Shown: one piece after another, positions 24,342 to 32,714 of the stretch
How the letters are laid out: every line of letters begins with the position of its first letter
Numbering within the stretch: the stretch's first letter is position 1
NCBI GenBank assembly: GCA_017462385.1
Contig: JAFTRE010000021.1
Coordinates: 1 to 56,327 of the forward strand
Reading direction: 5' to 3'
Source of the DNA: Clostridia bacterium
GTDB lineage: Bacteria; Bacillota; Clostridia; Oscillospirales; CAG-272
Length of the DNA: 56,327 nucleotides
The notes under the pieces: model-generated
The model's database searches: none
Told to the model about the DNA's origin: nothing
The model's input: only the letters and a program-made list of their open reading frames with translations
Translations under genes and position numbers: made by a program

Positions 24342-26684
24342 ATGAAAACATCAGTTCGTATACTCGCGACACTGCTCGCCCTGCTGACATTGCTCGCCAT
24401 ACCGCTTCCCGTCACCGCCGCGCCGAGCACCGAGGGCTCCGACTACCGTACATATCTACGCTCGCTCGGCTTTCCCGAATCTTATGTCGACGACCTTTAC
24501 GAGCTGCACCTGCTTCATCCCACATGGAGCTTCGAGCCGTTGCTCGTCACAGAGCTAAACAGCAAATATACCTGGGATTATGTTCTGCACATGGAGACCG
24601 AGGACAATGTCAAGCGCTCGCTCATCTCCTCAGGCTCCGCCTACACAGCCTACCGCCACAAGACCAATACCACTCTTTACGATTCGGGCTGGTATCAGGC
24701 GTCTGCCGAGGCAGTAGAATACTTCATGGATCCTCGCAATTTTCTTAACGAAAAGGATATTTTTCAGTTTGAGGACCTTAGCTTTCGCGACACCGTCACC
24801 GTCGAGCAGATAGAAACCTCGCTCGTCGGCACATTTATGGCGGGCAAAACACTTGAAAACGGCAAAACATACGCTGAGTATTTTCTCGAGGTCGGCCGCG
24901 AGCTGGGCATCAATCCGCTCCACCTCGCCTCCCGCGCGCGACAGGAGCAGGGCCTGGTCGGCACAAGCTCGCAGATCAGCGGTCTGGGCGGAGACAAGCT
25001 TTGGTATTACTACTCAAACAACATACAAACCGAAAACGGAGCAATCGTCTACGCTCCCGCGAGCGGTCACACCGAATCCGAGCTCAAGGACTACAACGGT
25101 CTTTATAATTTCTACAACATAAACGCCGCCGGCACGGGGCGATTTGCAATACTGCTCGGCGCACTCCAAGAGGCGCAAACGGGAACCGCCGCAATGGCGG
25201 ACAAATGGGGCGGCTCACCCTCATGGGATACCCGCTGGAAATCCATTTACGGCGGCGCGTACAAGCTGGCAAAATCCTACATAAGCAATTATCAAAATAC
25301 GCTGTATCTGCAAAAATGGAACGTGGACGCCCGTTCCAAGTCCTCGTCTGGCAGCTCGCGCAACTTTTGGGGACAGTATATGCAAAACGTCGGCGCGGCA
25401 CTGTCCGAAGCACGCAACAGCTATAACGCACTCGCCGAAAACGACTGCCTCGACTGCGCATACACATTTCTCATTCCCGTTTACAAGGGCATGCCCGAAA
25501 GCTGTCCTGACCCCGCAGGCGGTAACTGTGAATTTTACGCCGTCTCCGATGCAAAATACAGCTCTCGTAATGCACTTACGATCACAACAGGCATCCCACA
25601 GGCCGAAAACACTTATGTCAGCACCCAAACAATGCATTATTCCGGAAATTCTTTGAATATCATAGGGTACTCCCTTCACTCCTCCGCACCAGAAGCGTAT
25701 GAATACAGCCTTGACGGCGGTGCGTGGCAAAGCATGCAGGGCAAGCATGAGAACACGCTGATCATATCCGACCCCAAATTTGCCGCCTGCGAAGATGCCT
25801 CGGTCCCATATTATTTCAGCGCCACGATACCTGCCAACAGGCTGACGGCGGGCGAGCACACGATTCTTGTTCGCGGACGCGTCCGTTTTGACGCCGCGGA
25901 CACAACACTCAACAACTGCCGCTATTATCTCATCGCCGAAATGACGGTCGATGTACGCGGCTCCACAGCGTCCATTATTATCGAGGATATAGCCAAAACC
26001 AAGTATGACGGTGTCGACCTCGGCGCCACATACACGCTGCCCGTCGCGACAGCGTCATCCGATGCCGACACTTATTTCGCGGGCTGGCTCGTCACCGGCG
26101 AGAGCTCAGACAAGTCATTTTTGCCTGCGGGAGCCGACATTACCGTAACCGAAAATCTGACACTAACTCCCATCTATATCTTCATTCAAATGCGCCCCGG
26201 CGCGGCAATTAAAATATCCCCAACCTCTGCTCTGCGCTTTTGCGCGGCTCTGGACTATGACGGCTACACCGCTCTGGTCGGCGCGGCGGGACAAAATAAA
26301 GTCGAGCACGGCATGATAATCTGCCAAACTCCCGCATCGGGACTTACCACGCTGCACCCCGACTCGCTCGCACTCAGCTCTATAAGCTATAAAAAGACGG
26401 TCGCTACCGAATGGTGTCAGAGAGCCGACTCCTCGGGTGAATATTACGGTTTTTTCGGCGACAGCGCCGCCATCGGTGAAAAAGATTACGAAACGACCTA
26501 TTCCGCCACCGCATATGTCCGCGTCACTTATTCAAACGGCGCATCCGCTTATATCTGCGCCGCATATGACGCCGACACCGCCGCGCGCTCCGTCAAGGAA
26601 GTGGCAGAGACGGCACTTCAATACTCCCGCAACAAATATACGGATGTCGAGCGCGCAGTGCTTGGCTCGATGCTCGGAAAATAA
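24342..26684 (+). CDS. Secreted beta-N-acetylglucosaminidase (GH73-like)
   Basis: 780 residues. The ATG at 24342 follows AAAGGA; a signal peptide ends near TAAPSTEG. An N-terminal region (YLRSLGFPESYVDDLYELHLLHPTWSFEPL) and the catalytic domain (GINPLHLASRARQEQGLVG, with the probable general acid Glu in RQEQG; later YNFYNINAAGTG) match clostridial endo-beta-N-acetylglucosaminidases that cut wall glycan. Then come Ig-like and InlB-like modules (YFAGWLVTGE) and a C-terminal module with HGMIICQTP and AYICAAYDADTAARS found in other secreted clostridial proteins. It is divergent from the CHAP amidase. Confidence 0.87.
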   Translation: MKTSVRILATLLALLTLLAIPLPVTAAPSTEGSDYRTYLRSLGFPESYVDDLYELHLLHPTWSFEPLLVTELNSKYTWDYVLHMETEDNVKRSLISSGSAYTAYRHKTNTTLYDSGWYQASAEAVEYFMDPRNFLNEKDIFQFEDLSFRDTVTVEQIETSLVGTFMAGKTLENGKTYAEYFLEVGRELGINPLHLASRARQEQGLVGTSSQISGLGGDKLWYYYSNNIQTENGAIVYAPASGHTESELKDYNGLYNFYNINAAGTGRFAILLGALQEAQTGTAAMADKWGGSPSWDTRWKSIYGGAYKLAKSYISNYQNTLYLQKWNVDARSKSSSGSSRNFWGQYMQNVGAALSEARNSYNALAENDCLDCAYTFLIPVYKGMPESCPDPAGGNCEFYAVSDAKYSSRNALTITTGIPQAENTYVSTQTMHYSGNSLNIIGYSLHSSAPEAYEYSLDGGAWQSMQGKHENTLIISDPKFAACEDASVPYYFSATIPANRLTAGEHTILVRGRVRFDAADTTLNNCRYYLIAEMTVDVRGSTASIIIEDIAKTKYDGVDLGATYTLPVATASSDADTYFAGWLVTGESSDKSFLPAGADITVTENLTLTPIYIFIQMRPGAAIKISPTSALRFCAALDYDGYTALVGAAGQNKVEHGMIICQTPASGLTTLHPDSLALSSISYKKTVATEWCQRADSSGEYYGFFGDSAAIGEKDYETTYSATAYVRVTYSNGASAYICAAYDADTAARSVKEVAETALQYSRNKYTDVERAVLGSMLGK

Positions 26685-26702
26685 AGCAACAGCATGATAA
26701 AA

Positions 26703-26884
26703 GGGGCTGTCTCAAATGCATAAATGCATTTGGTCGACAAGCCCCTGGTTTTTGCTTGGCGGCTGAACGCCGCCATTTTTGCGTGTTAAAACACGCAAAA
26801 ACCACAAATTCCCGGTGTAAAGAAACCTACCGTCGGTTTCTTTACACGAGAGGCTGTCTCAAATTTTCAATTTGAGACAGCCTC
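26703..26884. repeat. MITE-like element with five tandem hairpins (complete copy)
   Basis: The ends are inverted repeats: GGGGCTGTCTCAAAT at the left, and its near-complement ATTTGAGACAGCCTC at the right. Between them are hairpins at 26703-26745, 26758-26774 (GGCGGC/GCCGCC), 26776-26801 (12-bp arms), 26815-26847 (13-bp arms) and 26850-26884 (16-bp arms, loop TTC). A second copy, inverted, begins at 56173, and the 35-base end hairpin also stands alone at 53550-53584. No coding capacity is seen. The end hairpins would act as terminators on both strands. A non-autonomous mobile element is the likeliest explanation. Confidence 0.8.
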
Positions 26885-26886
26885 CT

Positions 26887-27519
26887 TTATTTGATCTTAT
26901 CCGGCGCGGCGATACGCGCTTTGAGTCGGTCTATGCTCTCGTCCGAAACCTGCATGCGCTCGTCATAGCGCGCATCAATGTACAGCTCGAACAGCTCCTC
27001 CTGCTCGCGGCTCTCGGCAAGACGCTCCCGGAGCTCAGCCGGTGTGTCCGACGCCCGCGCACGCATTCCCGATGCGATCCGCTCGCTTATCATATAGCGG
27101 TACAAAAATCCCAGCCGCTCGCGCGCGTTGCCGAGCTGTTTCCATTTAAGCGTGCGCCGCGTCGCCTTTTTTTCACGGTCGGCGGTAACGCCGTAATATG
27201 TAACCGTCGTTTTGCCGTAAATAACATTTTTGCGATCACGCCCCATTATATGCGCTATCTTTTCCGCAATTCGCATAAAAAATTTAGCCACGGTTCGCAT
27301 AACGCCCTGCACCGCCGAGACAAAGGCACGCCGCCACTTGAGTCGCCAAAGCGAACGCAACAGCATGATCAGCACTATGGCATCCGCGACCATACACACA
27401 ACGGCCCACATGCGCTCGACACTGCTCTCGGCACCTCTCAGCCACGGCACAAAATAGAAGAATCCCGAGCCCAGCACAACGCATGCCGCCTCGCGCCAAT
27501 ATTCACGAATAAATTTCAT
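26887..27519 (-). CDS. DUF4129-like membrane protein of the MoxR operon
   Basis: 210 residues. Two N-terminal hydrophobic segments (ACVVLGSGFFYFVPWL; MWAVVCMVADAIVLIMLL) are followed by a basic linker and a C-terminal cytoplasmic domain with LGNARERLGFLYRYMISERIASGMRARASDTPAELRERLAE and ELYIDARYDE. That pattern resembles DUF4129, often attached to transglutaminase-like proteins next to MoxR and DUF58. No transglutaminase gene is present here; the repeat element follows at once. The ATG at 27519 has GAGG 8 bases upstream. Confidence 0.65.
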   Translation of the reverse strand: MKFIREYWREAACVVLGSGFFYFVPWLRGAESSVERMWAVVCMVADAIVLIMLLRSLWRLKWRRAFVSAVQGVMRTVAKFFMRIAEKIAHIMGRDRKNVIYGKTTVTYYGVTADREKKATRRTLKWKQLGNARERLGFLYRYMISERIASGMRARASDTPAELRERLAESREQEELFELYIDARYDERMQVSDESIDRLKARIAAPDKIK

Positions 27520-27529
27520 ATGCACGACC

Positions 27530-28642
27530 TCACCTCACCGTAACAAAGCTTATATTGACGCCGCTCGCTTCAAGTCTGCGCAACGTCTCGCCCGACTTGA
27601 CATCAACATACGGCGTAATAATATAAAGATCGGTGTCCGCGTCAATATCCTCGCGAGCACGCAGTATCAGCGAGTCAAATGAAAAATCGCACCGCGAATA
27701 ATAATTGACCTCGGCAAAGCAACGTAAAATGTTTTTGACATGCAAACCGCCCGTCGAGCACGGTATGCTGACATATCTGCGCGAGCGCACGGCGCAGTTG
27801 GTCGCAAAGCCGACCTTGCCTCCATGCCGCAATGTTTCGGACAGCAAAAAGCAGGCATATTCAAGTCCTGTTTCCAACCATCTCTGCTGATCCGTTGCCT
27901 CTTCGTTCTCACCGTAATTGGTCAGGTCCAGCAATATCATAGAATTATAATGCCGCGAGCTGTCGTAACAATTTGTCATAAGACGGCGAATACCGCCCGA
28001 AAACGAGCGCACGGACGCCTTGAAGTTTATGGAGCGCATGGGGTCGCCCGCCTGATACGGGCGAATGCCCGACAGAAAAAACGGATCCTCTATATATTTT
28101 CGGTTTGCAATACTGTTGCCCGCACGATAAAGATCGGGGTCTGTATCTGCGCTGACCGCCGTACATTTTGGGTAAACATATATATCAAACGGAACGGAAA
28201 ACAAAAACTCATTGCCGCGGTAGCGCACAGAGGCTGTCTCAAGGCTGTAATGCCCCCGAATGTCGGCGCGGACAATATGCGTTTTGGTCACGGACGAGTT
28301 GGGCGGAATGTTAAAAAGACTGCTTATCTTGGTGTACTCGCGACACTCGACATCGTCGATAACAAAGCCCGCGGGCACAAAAAAATCCATTCGCACCATG
28401 ACGAGAGGAAAAAGCGTTGGGTTATGTATGACCTCGGTGAACTCAAAGCTGTCACCGACAAACACGCCGTCAGTCGAAAACGAGCGGCTGTACTCAAGCT
28501 GTCCCAAAGCCCGCAGCTTGCCGCGGCGATAAGCCATAACGCCCAGCCGAACCAGTATCAACACCGCCACTATCGCCAAAAACCAGACCGACAGCACAAT
28601 ATTTGCAATAAAATTGCCTATTGAGATAAGTATTTGCTGCAT
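27530..28642 (-). CDS. DUF58-domain protein
   Basis: 370 residues. Two close hydrophobic segments at the N-terminus are followed by a beta-rich region (FVGDSFEFTEVIHNPTLFPLVMVRMDFFVP) and the DUF58 core (YQAGDPMRSINFKASVRS), which has a VWA-like fold with SMILLDLTNYGE. DUF58 proteins are encoded with MoxR ATPases and are thought to be their membrane partners in assembly or chaperone tasks. It starts 4 bp after the moxR stop and lies 10 bp before the next gene. Confidence 0.9.
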   Translation of the reverse strand: MQQILISIGNFIANIVLSVWFLAIVAVLILVRLGVMAYRRGKLRALGQLEYSRSFSTDGVFVGDSFEFTEVIHNPTLFPLVMVRMDFFVPAGFVIDDVECREYTKISSLFNIPPNSSVTKTHIVRADIRGHYSLETASVRYRGNEFLFSVPFDIYVYPKCTAVSADTDPDLYRAGNSIANRKYIEDPFFLSGIRPYQAGDPMRSINFKASVRSFSGGIRRLMTNCYDSSRHYNSMILLDLTNYGENEEATDQQRWLETGLEYACFLLSETLRHGGKVGFATNCAVRSRRYVSIPCSTGGLHVKNILRCFAEVNYYSRCDFSFDSLILRAREDIDADTDLYIITPYVDVKSGETLRRLEASGVNISFVTVR

Positions 28643-28646
28643 AGCG

Positions 28647-29609
28647 TCATCTGCGCGAGAAATCGATGTCCTCGCTGGGAACGGGTGTGTCGCTCAAAAT
28701 GCTGTCTATCAGCTTGATGCCAAGCTGCTCACGATCAAGAAAGCTGTTGTTGAAAATTATTCTGTGCGATAGCACCGGGCGGGCAGCGCGCTTCACGTCG
28801 TCCGGCAGAACATGGTCGCGCCCCTCTATCGCCGCATAGCCCATCGCCACACGCACCAGCGCTATCATTGCGCGGGGGCTTGCCCCGAGCAGTACATCGC
28901 GCTCGCGCCGAGTCGCCTCGCAAATTGCGGCGGCATAGCTCAAAACATCACGGTGAACATAAACGCTTGCAAGCTCAGCTCTTGCCGCGCGTATTGTGTC
29001 TTGGTCTATCCCGACAGATGTCTCCCGTGCCTCACTGACATTCAATTTGCGGCGCAATATCTCGATATTTTGCTCATGCGTCGGGTATCCCATGCCGGTT
29101 TTTACTAGGAAACGGTCAAGTTGTGCCTCGGGAAGCTCAAATGTTCCCTTGGTCTCGATTGGGTTTTGGGTTGCGATGACCATAAACGGCTCGTCAAGCG
29201 TATATGTCACACCCTCAACTGTCACCTGGCGCTCCTCCATACACTCAAGCAGACCCGACTGCGTTTTGGGCATGGCACGGTTTATCTCGTCGACAAGCAG
29301 TATATTTGTAAACACAGGCCCCTTGATAAAGCGGAATTCCGACTGCTTCATATCAAAAAAGTTGATGCCGACAAGATCGGAGGGCAGCATATCGGGTACA
29401 CACTGAACGCGTTTGAAGTCCAGCGACAGCGCCTCGGCAAAGGTTTTGGCAAGCATGGTCTTGCCCGTACCGGGAACATCGTCGATGAGCATATGACCGC
29501 CGCAAAGCAGAGTGATGACAGCAAGCTCGACAACCTCCTGCTTGCCCACTATCACACGCCCGACGCGCTCGGTGACAGTGCTGTGTATTTTGCTGATCTC
29601 GTTGAACAT
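28647..29609 (-). CDS. MoxR-family AAA+ ATPase
   Basis: 320 residues. Walker A is DVPGTGKTML, Walker B LLVDEINRA followed by the MoxR signature PKTQSGLLECMEERQVTVEG, sensor 1 is FMVIATQNPIETKGTFELPEAQLDRF, and sensor 2 GASPRAMIALVR. MoxR ATPases act as chaperones in metal-cofactor insertion or surface-protein maturation. GGAGG precedes the ATG. It is the first gene of the MoxR-DUF58-DUF4129 operon. Confidence 0.95.
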   Translation of the reverse strand: MFNEISKIHSTVTERVGRVIVGKQEVVELAVITLLCGGHMLIDDVPGTGKTMLAKTFAEALSLDFKRVQCVPDMLPSDLVGINFFDMKQSEFRFIKGPVFTNILLVDEINRAMPKTQSGLLECMEERQVTVEGVTYTLDEPFMVIATQNPIETKGTFELPEAQLDRFLVKTGMGYPTHEQNIEILRRKLNVSEARETSVGIDQDTIRAARAELASVYVHRDVLSYAAAICEATRRERDVLLGASPRAMIALVRVAMGYAAIEGRDHVLPDDVKRAARPVLSHRIIFNNSFLDREQLGIKLIDSILSDTPVPSEDIDFSRR

Positions 29610-29680
29610 ATGAAGCCTCCTGATATTTTCTAACCAAGTGAAAGGGCCTTTTGCCTCTTACATTACATTCGGTTGCAAAA

Positions 29681-29709
29681 ATTATAAAAATTTCATTTAT
29701 AATTGTAAC
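29681..29709 (-). promoter_or_regulatory. Promoter of the moxR operon
   Basis: On the minus strand GTTACA (29709-29704), 17 bp, TATAAT (29686-29681). The leader before the ATG is about 65 bases. Confidence 0.65.
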
Positions 29710-29753
29710 ATGATTTTTTATATTTGTAAATATATTTATCCTTAAAACATTCT

Positions 29754-29767
29754 CCCCCCCCCCCCCC
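29754..29767. repeat. Homopolymer tract of 14 C
   Basis: Fourteen C in a row on the plus strand between the P-type ATPase gene and the moxR promoter. On the minus strand a lone TTGACA lies 7 bases upstream of the G-run, but no acceptable -10 is near. Confidence 0.9.
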
Positions 29768-29818
29768 GCACGGTTGTCAAGTATTTTTTTAGAAATATTT
29801 GCATCTTTATTAAATTGT

Positions 29819-29843
29819 AAAGGGCGCCGTGAAAGCGCCCTTT
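29819..29843 (-). terminator. Terminator after the P-type ATPase operon
   Basis: AAAGGGCGC / GCGCCCTTT, 9-bp stem with a 7-base loop. The T-tract on the minus side is weak (ACAATTTAAT). Confidence 0.7.
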
Positions 29844-29848
29844 ATGAT

Positions 29849-31762
29849 TTATTGATCAAACTTACCCCTCAGCAATCTTGAGCTGTTGAGCAGCACGGCA
29901 AATGCGCCGAAATTGTGCAATACCGTACCCGCCAGCGCGCTGATGACACCAAAAGCCGACAGCGCTATCATCAGCACACTGATGCCGATGGAAAGCCCCA
30001 GATTCTGATAAACTATACTGCGAGTACGTCTTGCCAGACGAATCGCAAACGGAATATTTTGCAGATTATTGTTCATCAACGCGATATCCGCCGACTGAAT
30101 GGCAAGATCCGAGCCCATAGCTCCCATCGCAATACCGACATCCGCCTCGCGGAGCGCCAGCGCGTCATTGATGCCGTCACCGACGGCAAGCACGCGATGA
30201 TCCTCGCGAAGTTCATGCAATCTGTCCAGCTTTTGCTGAGGAAGCAGACCCGCGTGAAGCGTGTCAATGCCCACCTGCTCGCAAATGGCGCTCGCAGGTG
30301 CCTCGCGGTCACCCGTAAGCATAACGGTCTGCTCAACTCCGAGTTCACGCAAAGCAACTATACTCGCGTCCGCGCCCTCGCGAACACGGTCGCCAAAGCC
30401 GAGACAGCCCAGCAGTCTGTCGTTCAGCGCAACATAACTGACACTTCCCGCGACATCATCACCAAAGCCCTCCGGAATGGCAATACCGAGCGACTCCATC
30501 CAATCGCGGTTGCCGAAGCGAAGCGTGTACGCGCCATCGGCGGACACGCCCTCCATGCCCTTGCCCGAGATCTCCTTGACATCATAGCCTCGGTCATATT
30601 CCAGTTCGCCCGCGGCTACCATTACCGCGCGGGAGACGGGGTGCGTTGATGCCGATGCGACTGCCGCCGCAAACGCCAATATCTCGCCCTCACTCACGCC
30701 CTCAACTCCGTTTACAGCATTCAGAAATAGGTCACCCTCGGTAACAGTACCCGTTTTGTCGAACACCACCGCGTCTATCTCGGTCAGTTCCTCGATAAAC
30801 TTGGAGTTTTTGATAAGTATTCCCCGCTTAGTCGCCACGGACAGCGCCGCGATCATGGGAGCCGAGCTGACAAGCATCTGTCCGCACGGACAGGAAACCA
30901 CAAGTATAGCTATCGCGCGGGAGATATCCGCCTCGATAAGCGCAACCGCCGCCGCGACCGCAAGCACAAACGGAATATAGTACATCATAAAGCGGTCGAT
31001 CAGGCGCGACTCGGGAATGGAAATACTCTCGGACTGCTCCAGCAATTTAAGTATCTTTGAAAATGAGGTATCTACATACTCCTTTTGAACCTCGACCACA
31101 ATGCGTCCGTCAAGATTGACGGTTCCCGCATAAACGGGATCCCCCTCCTCGGCGCTTGCCGGCTGAGGCTCGCCCGTGAGCGACTTTTGGTCGATATGCG
31201 TACGTCCGCTGACAACGATACCGTCGATCGGTATGCCCGTACCGGGGCGCACGACTATTCTCTGCCCTATCTTAAGCGTTTTGGCATCAACGGTTACCTC
31301 ACTGTCACCGTCAAGCAGTATGGCGGTGGACTGCTGCATGCGCTTCAGTCCCTCGATAACATCGCGCCCGCCCATGATGCTGCGTTCCTCAAGAAAATGA
31401 ACGACATTGAGTATAAGCGGTATCAGCACAGACAGAACAAGCTGTTGCGAGAAATAGCAAGCGATAATGGCTATAGCGACCAGTATCTCCATGGCGTTGG
31501 TCAGATTTTTGGTAACGATACCCTTAACCGCCGCCACAAAAACGGGAATTCCCTCGACCAAAAAGCCTACGGTATAAAGAAGCGCGGGAATTGTGGTGTT
31601 GTTAGGGAAAATTCGGCTGTATATCAGACCGACTATAAGGCAAGAAACGGCAACCGCACCGCAGATTATCTCGCGTGCAAGCCTTTTTTTGCCCGAGCTT
31701 GTAAGATTGTCGCGAGACAGCGATTCAAGGCTGTTGGCGGCCATATTATTTATATTTTCCAT
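29849..31762 (-). CDS. P1B-type metal-transporting ATPase
   Basis: 637 residues without an N-terminal HMA domain. There are paired helices at the N-terminus, the TGEP actuator loop (SLTGEPQPAS), the membrane metal site SCPCGQ, the phosphorylation site DKTGT, the HP dipeptide in STHPVSRAV, and GDGINDALAL. The C-terminal helix (VLHNFGAFAVLLNSSRLL) resembles the Zn/Cd/Co-type P1B branch. CPCGQ differs from the common CPCAL, so the metal is not certain. It is the last gene of the SPFH operon, starting 1 base after the HflC-like stop. Confidence 0.9.
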   Translation of the reverse strand: MENINNMAANSLESLSRDNLTSSGKKRLAREIICGAVAVSCLIVGLIYSRIFPNNTTIPALLYTVGFLVEGIPVFVAAVKGIVTKNLTNAMEILVAIAIIACYFSQQLVLSVLIPLILNVVHFLEERSIMGGRDVIEGLKRMQQSTAILLDGDSEVTVDAKTLKIGQRIVVRPGTGIPIDGIVVSGRTHIDQKSLTGEPQPASAEEGDPVYAGTVNLDGRIVVEVQKEYVDTSFSKILKLLEQSESISIPESRLIDRFMMYYIPFVLAVAAAVALIEADISRAIAILVVSCPCGQMLVSSAPMIAALSVATKRGILIKNSKFIEELTEIDAVVFDKTGTVTEGDLFLNAVNGVEGVSEGEILAFAAAVASASTHPVSRAVMVAAGELEYDRGYDVKEISGKGMEGVSADGAYTLRFGNRDWMESLGIAIPEGFGDDVAGSVSYVALNDRLLGCLGFGDRVREGADASIVALRELGVEQTVMLTGDREAPASAICEQVGIDTLHAGLLPQQKLDRLHELREDHRVLAVGDGINDALALREADVGIAMGAMGSDLAIQSADIALMNNNLQNIPFAIRLARRTRSIVYQNLGLSIGISVLMIALSAFGVISALAGTVLHNFGAFAVLLNSSRLLRGKFDQ

Positions 31763-31763
31763 A

Positions 31764-32714
31764 TCAACCGGCGCCTCCTATCACTATCTTTGTTTCGTCG
31801 TCACTCACCACATAAATTTTCAGTTTTGCAAGCATCTCTGACACCTTTGCGCTGTAAAGACGCGTGCGAACCACCTCGGGGCTGTTGCCGTACTCTTCAA
31901 GCACGCCCCAAAATTCGGCAAGATCGTCATTTGCCGCCGCAACAGCGGTGGAATAATCCGAGTTGGCCTTTGAAATAAGCGTATTAGCCTGGGACTGCGC
32001 CTTAGGTATGAGGTTTTCCACATACTGACGCGCCTGCTCAAGCTGTGTAGCATACTGCACGGATGCCGAGTTTACGGCATCATATGTGTCCTTGACCTCG
32101 TTCGGCATAGAGACATTTGTCAGCTCTACGGTACCGATGGTGACACCCGTGCCCGCCGCGCTCAGCTTTGCCTGTGCGCGGGTCATAACTGCTGTTGCAA
32201 AAGCGTCCTTACCCTCGGTGAGCAGGTCGTCAACGGCGATGCAAGCCGCCTCATCTATCATGGCATTGCTGACAAACGCGTTGATAAGCTTATCTATCTG
32301 ACCCACATTCAGCGCATACGCCACGGGGTCGGATATGACATATTTGACCGACGCGCTGATGACAGCTATGTTCTGATCACCCGTAATAACGTAGCCGTTG
32401 TTACGCAGTGTTGTCATACTGCCCTCGGTATAGTGCGTCGTCACCTTTTGCTCGATGATGTTGCCCGTGGGCACGGTTACAACTTCATCAATTATATAAG
32501 GAAAGGCAAAAAGCAACCCCGGCTCATGCACCTGCTCCTCATAGCTGTCGCCGACCAGCTTGCCGAAGCGCAGTATAAGGGCGACCTCGCCGCTCTTGAC
32601 CACGCGCACACCCGACAAGGCTATGAACACCACCACAACAGCGACCAGCACAAGAAAGTACTTTGTCACACTGCTGAGTATGTCGGCGAGCAGAGTTTTC
32701 TTTTTCTCTCTCAT
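31764..32714 (-). CDS. SPFH/band-7 protein, HflC-like
   Basis: 316 residues. One N-terminal transmembrane helix (about residues 17-37) is followed by a band-7 domain (GEVALILRFGKLVGDSYEEQVHEPGLLFAFPYIIDEVVTVPTGN) and an Ala/Gln/Asp-rich coiled coil (ASVQYATQLEQARQYVENLIPKAQSQANTLISKA). HflC and HflK form large membrane cages that control FtsH protease. The start overlaps the HflK stop (ATGA). Confidence 0.87.
   Translation of the reverse strand: MREKKKTLLADILSSVTKYFLVLVAVVVVFIALSGVRVVKSGEVALILRFGKLVGDSYEEQVHEPGLLFAFPYIIDEVVTVPTGNIIEQKVTTHYTEGSMTTLRNNGYVITGDQNIAVISASVKYVISDPVAYALNVGQIDKLINAFVSNAMIDEAACIAVDDLLTEGKDAFATAVMTRAQAKLSAAGTGVTIGTVELTNVSMPNEVKDTYDAVNSASVQYATQLEQARQYVENLIPKAQSQANTLISKANSDYSTAVAAANDDLAEFWGVLEEYGNSPEVVRTRLYSAKVSEMLAKLKIYVVSDDETKIVIGGAG

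Noticed and set aside
26703-26884. Structured RNA gene in the five-hairpin repeat
   Set aside because: The inverted copy at 56173 keeps only parts of the inner stems, and the terminal inverted repeats point to a mobile element. A secondary RNA role is not excluded.
29754-29780. Phase-variable promoter formed by TTGACA and the G-run on the minus strand
   Set aside because: No acceptable -10 hexamer follows at any plausible tract length. The moxR operon has a better promoter at 29681-29709.
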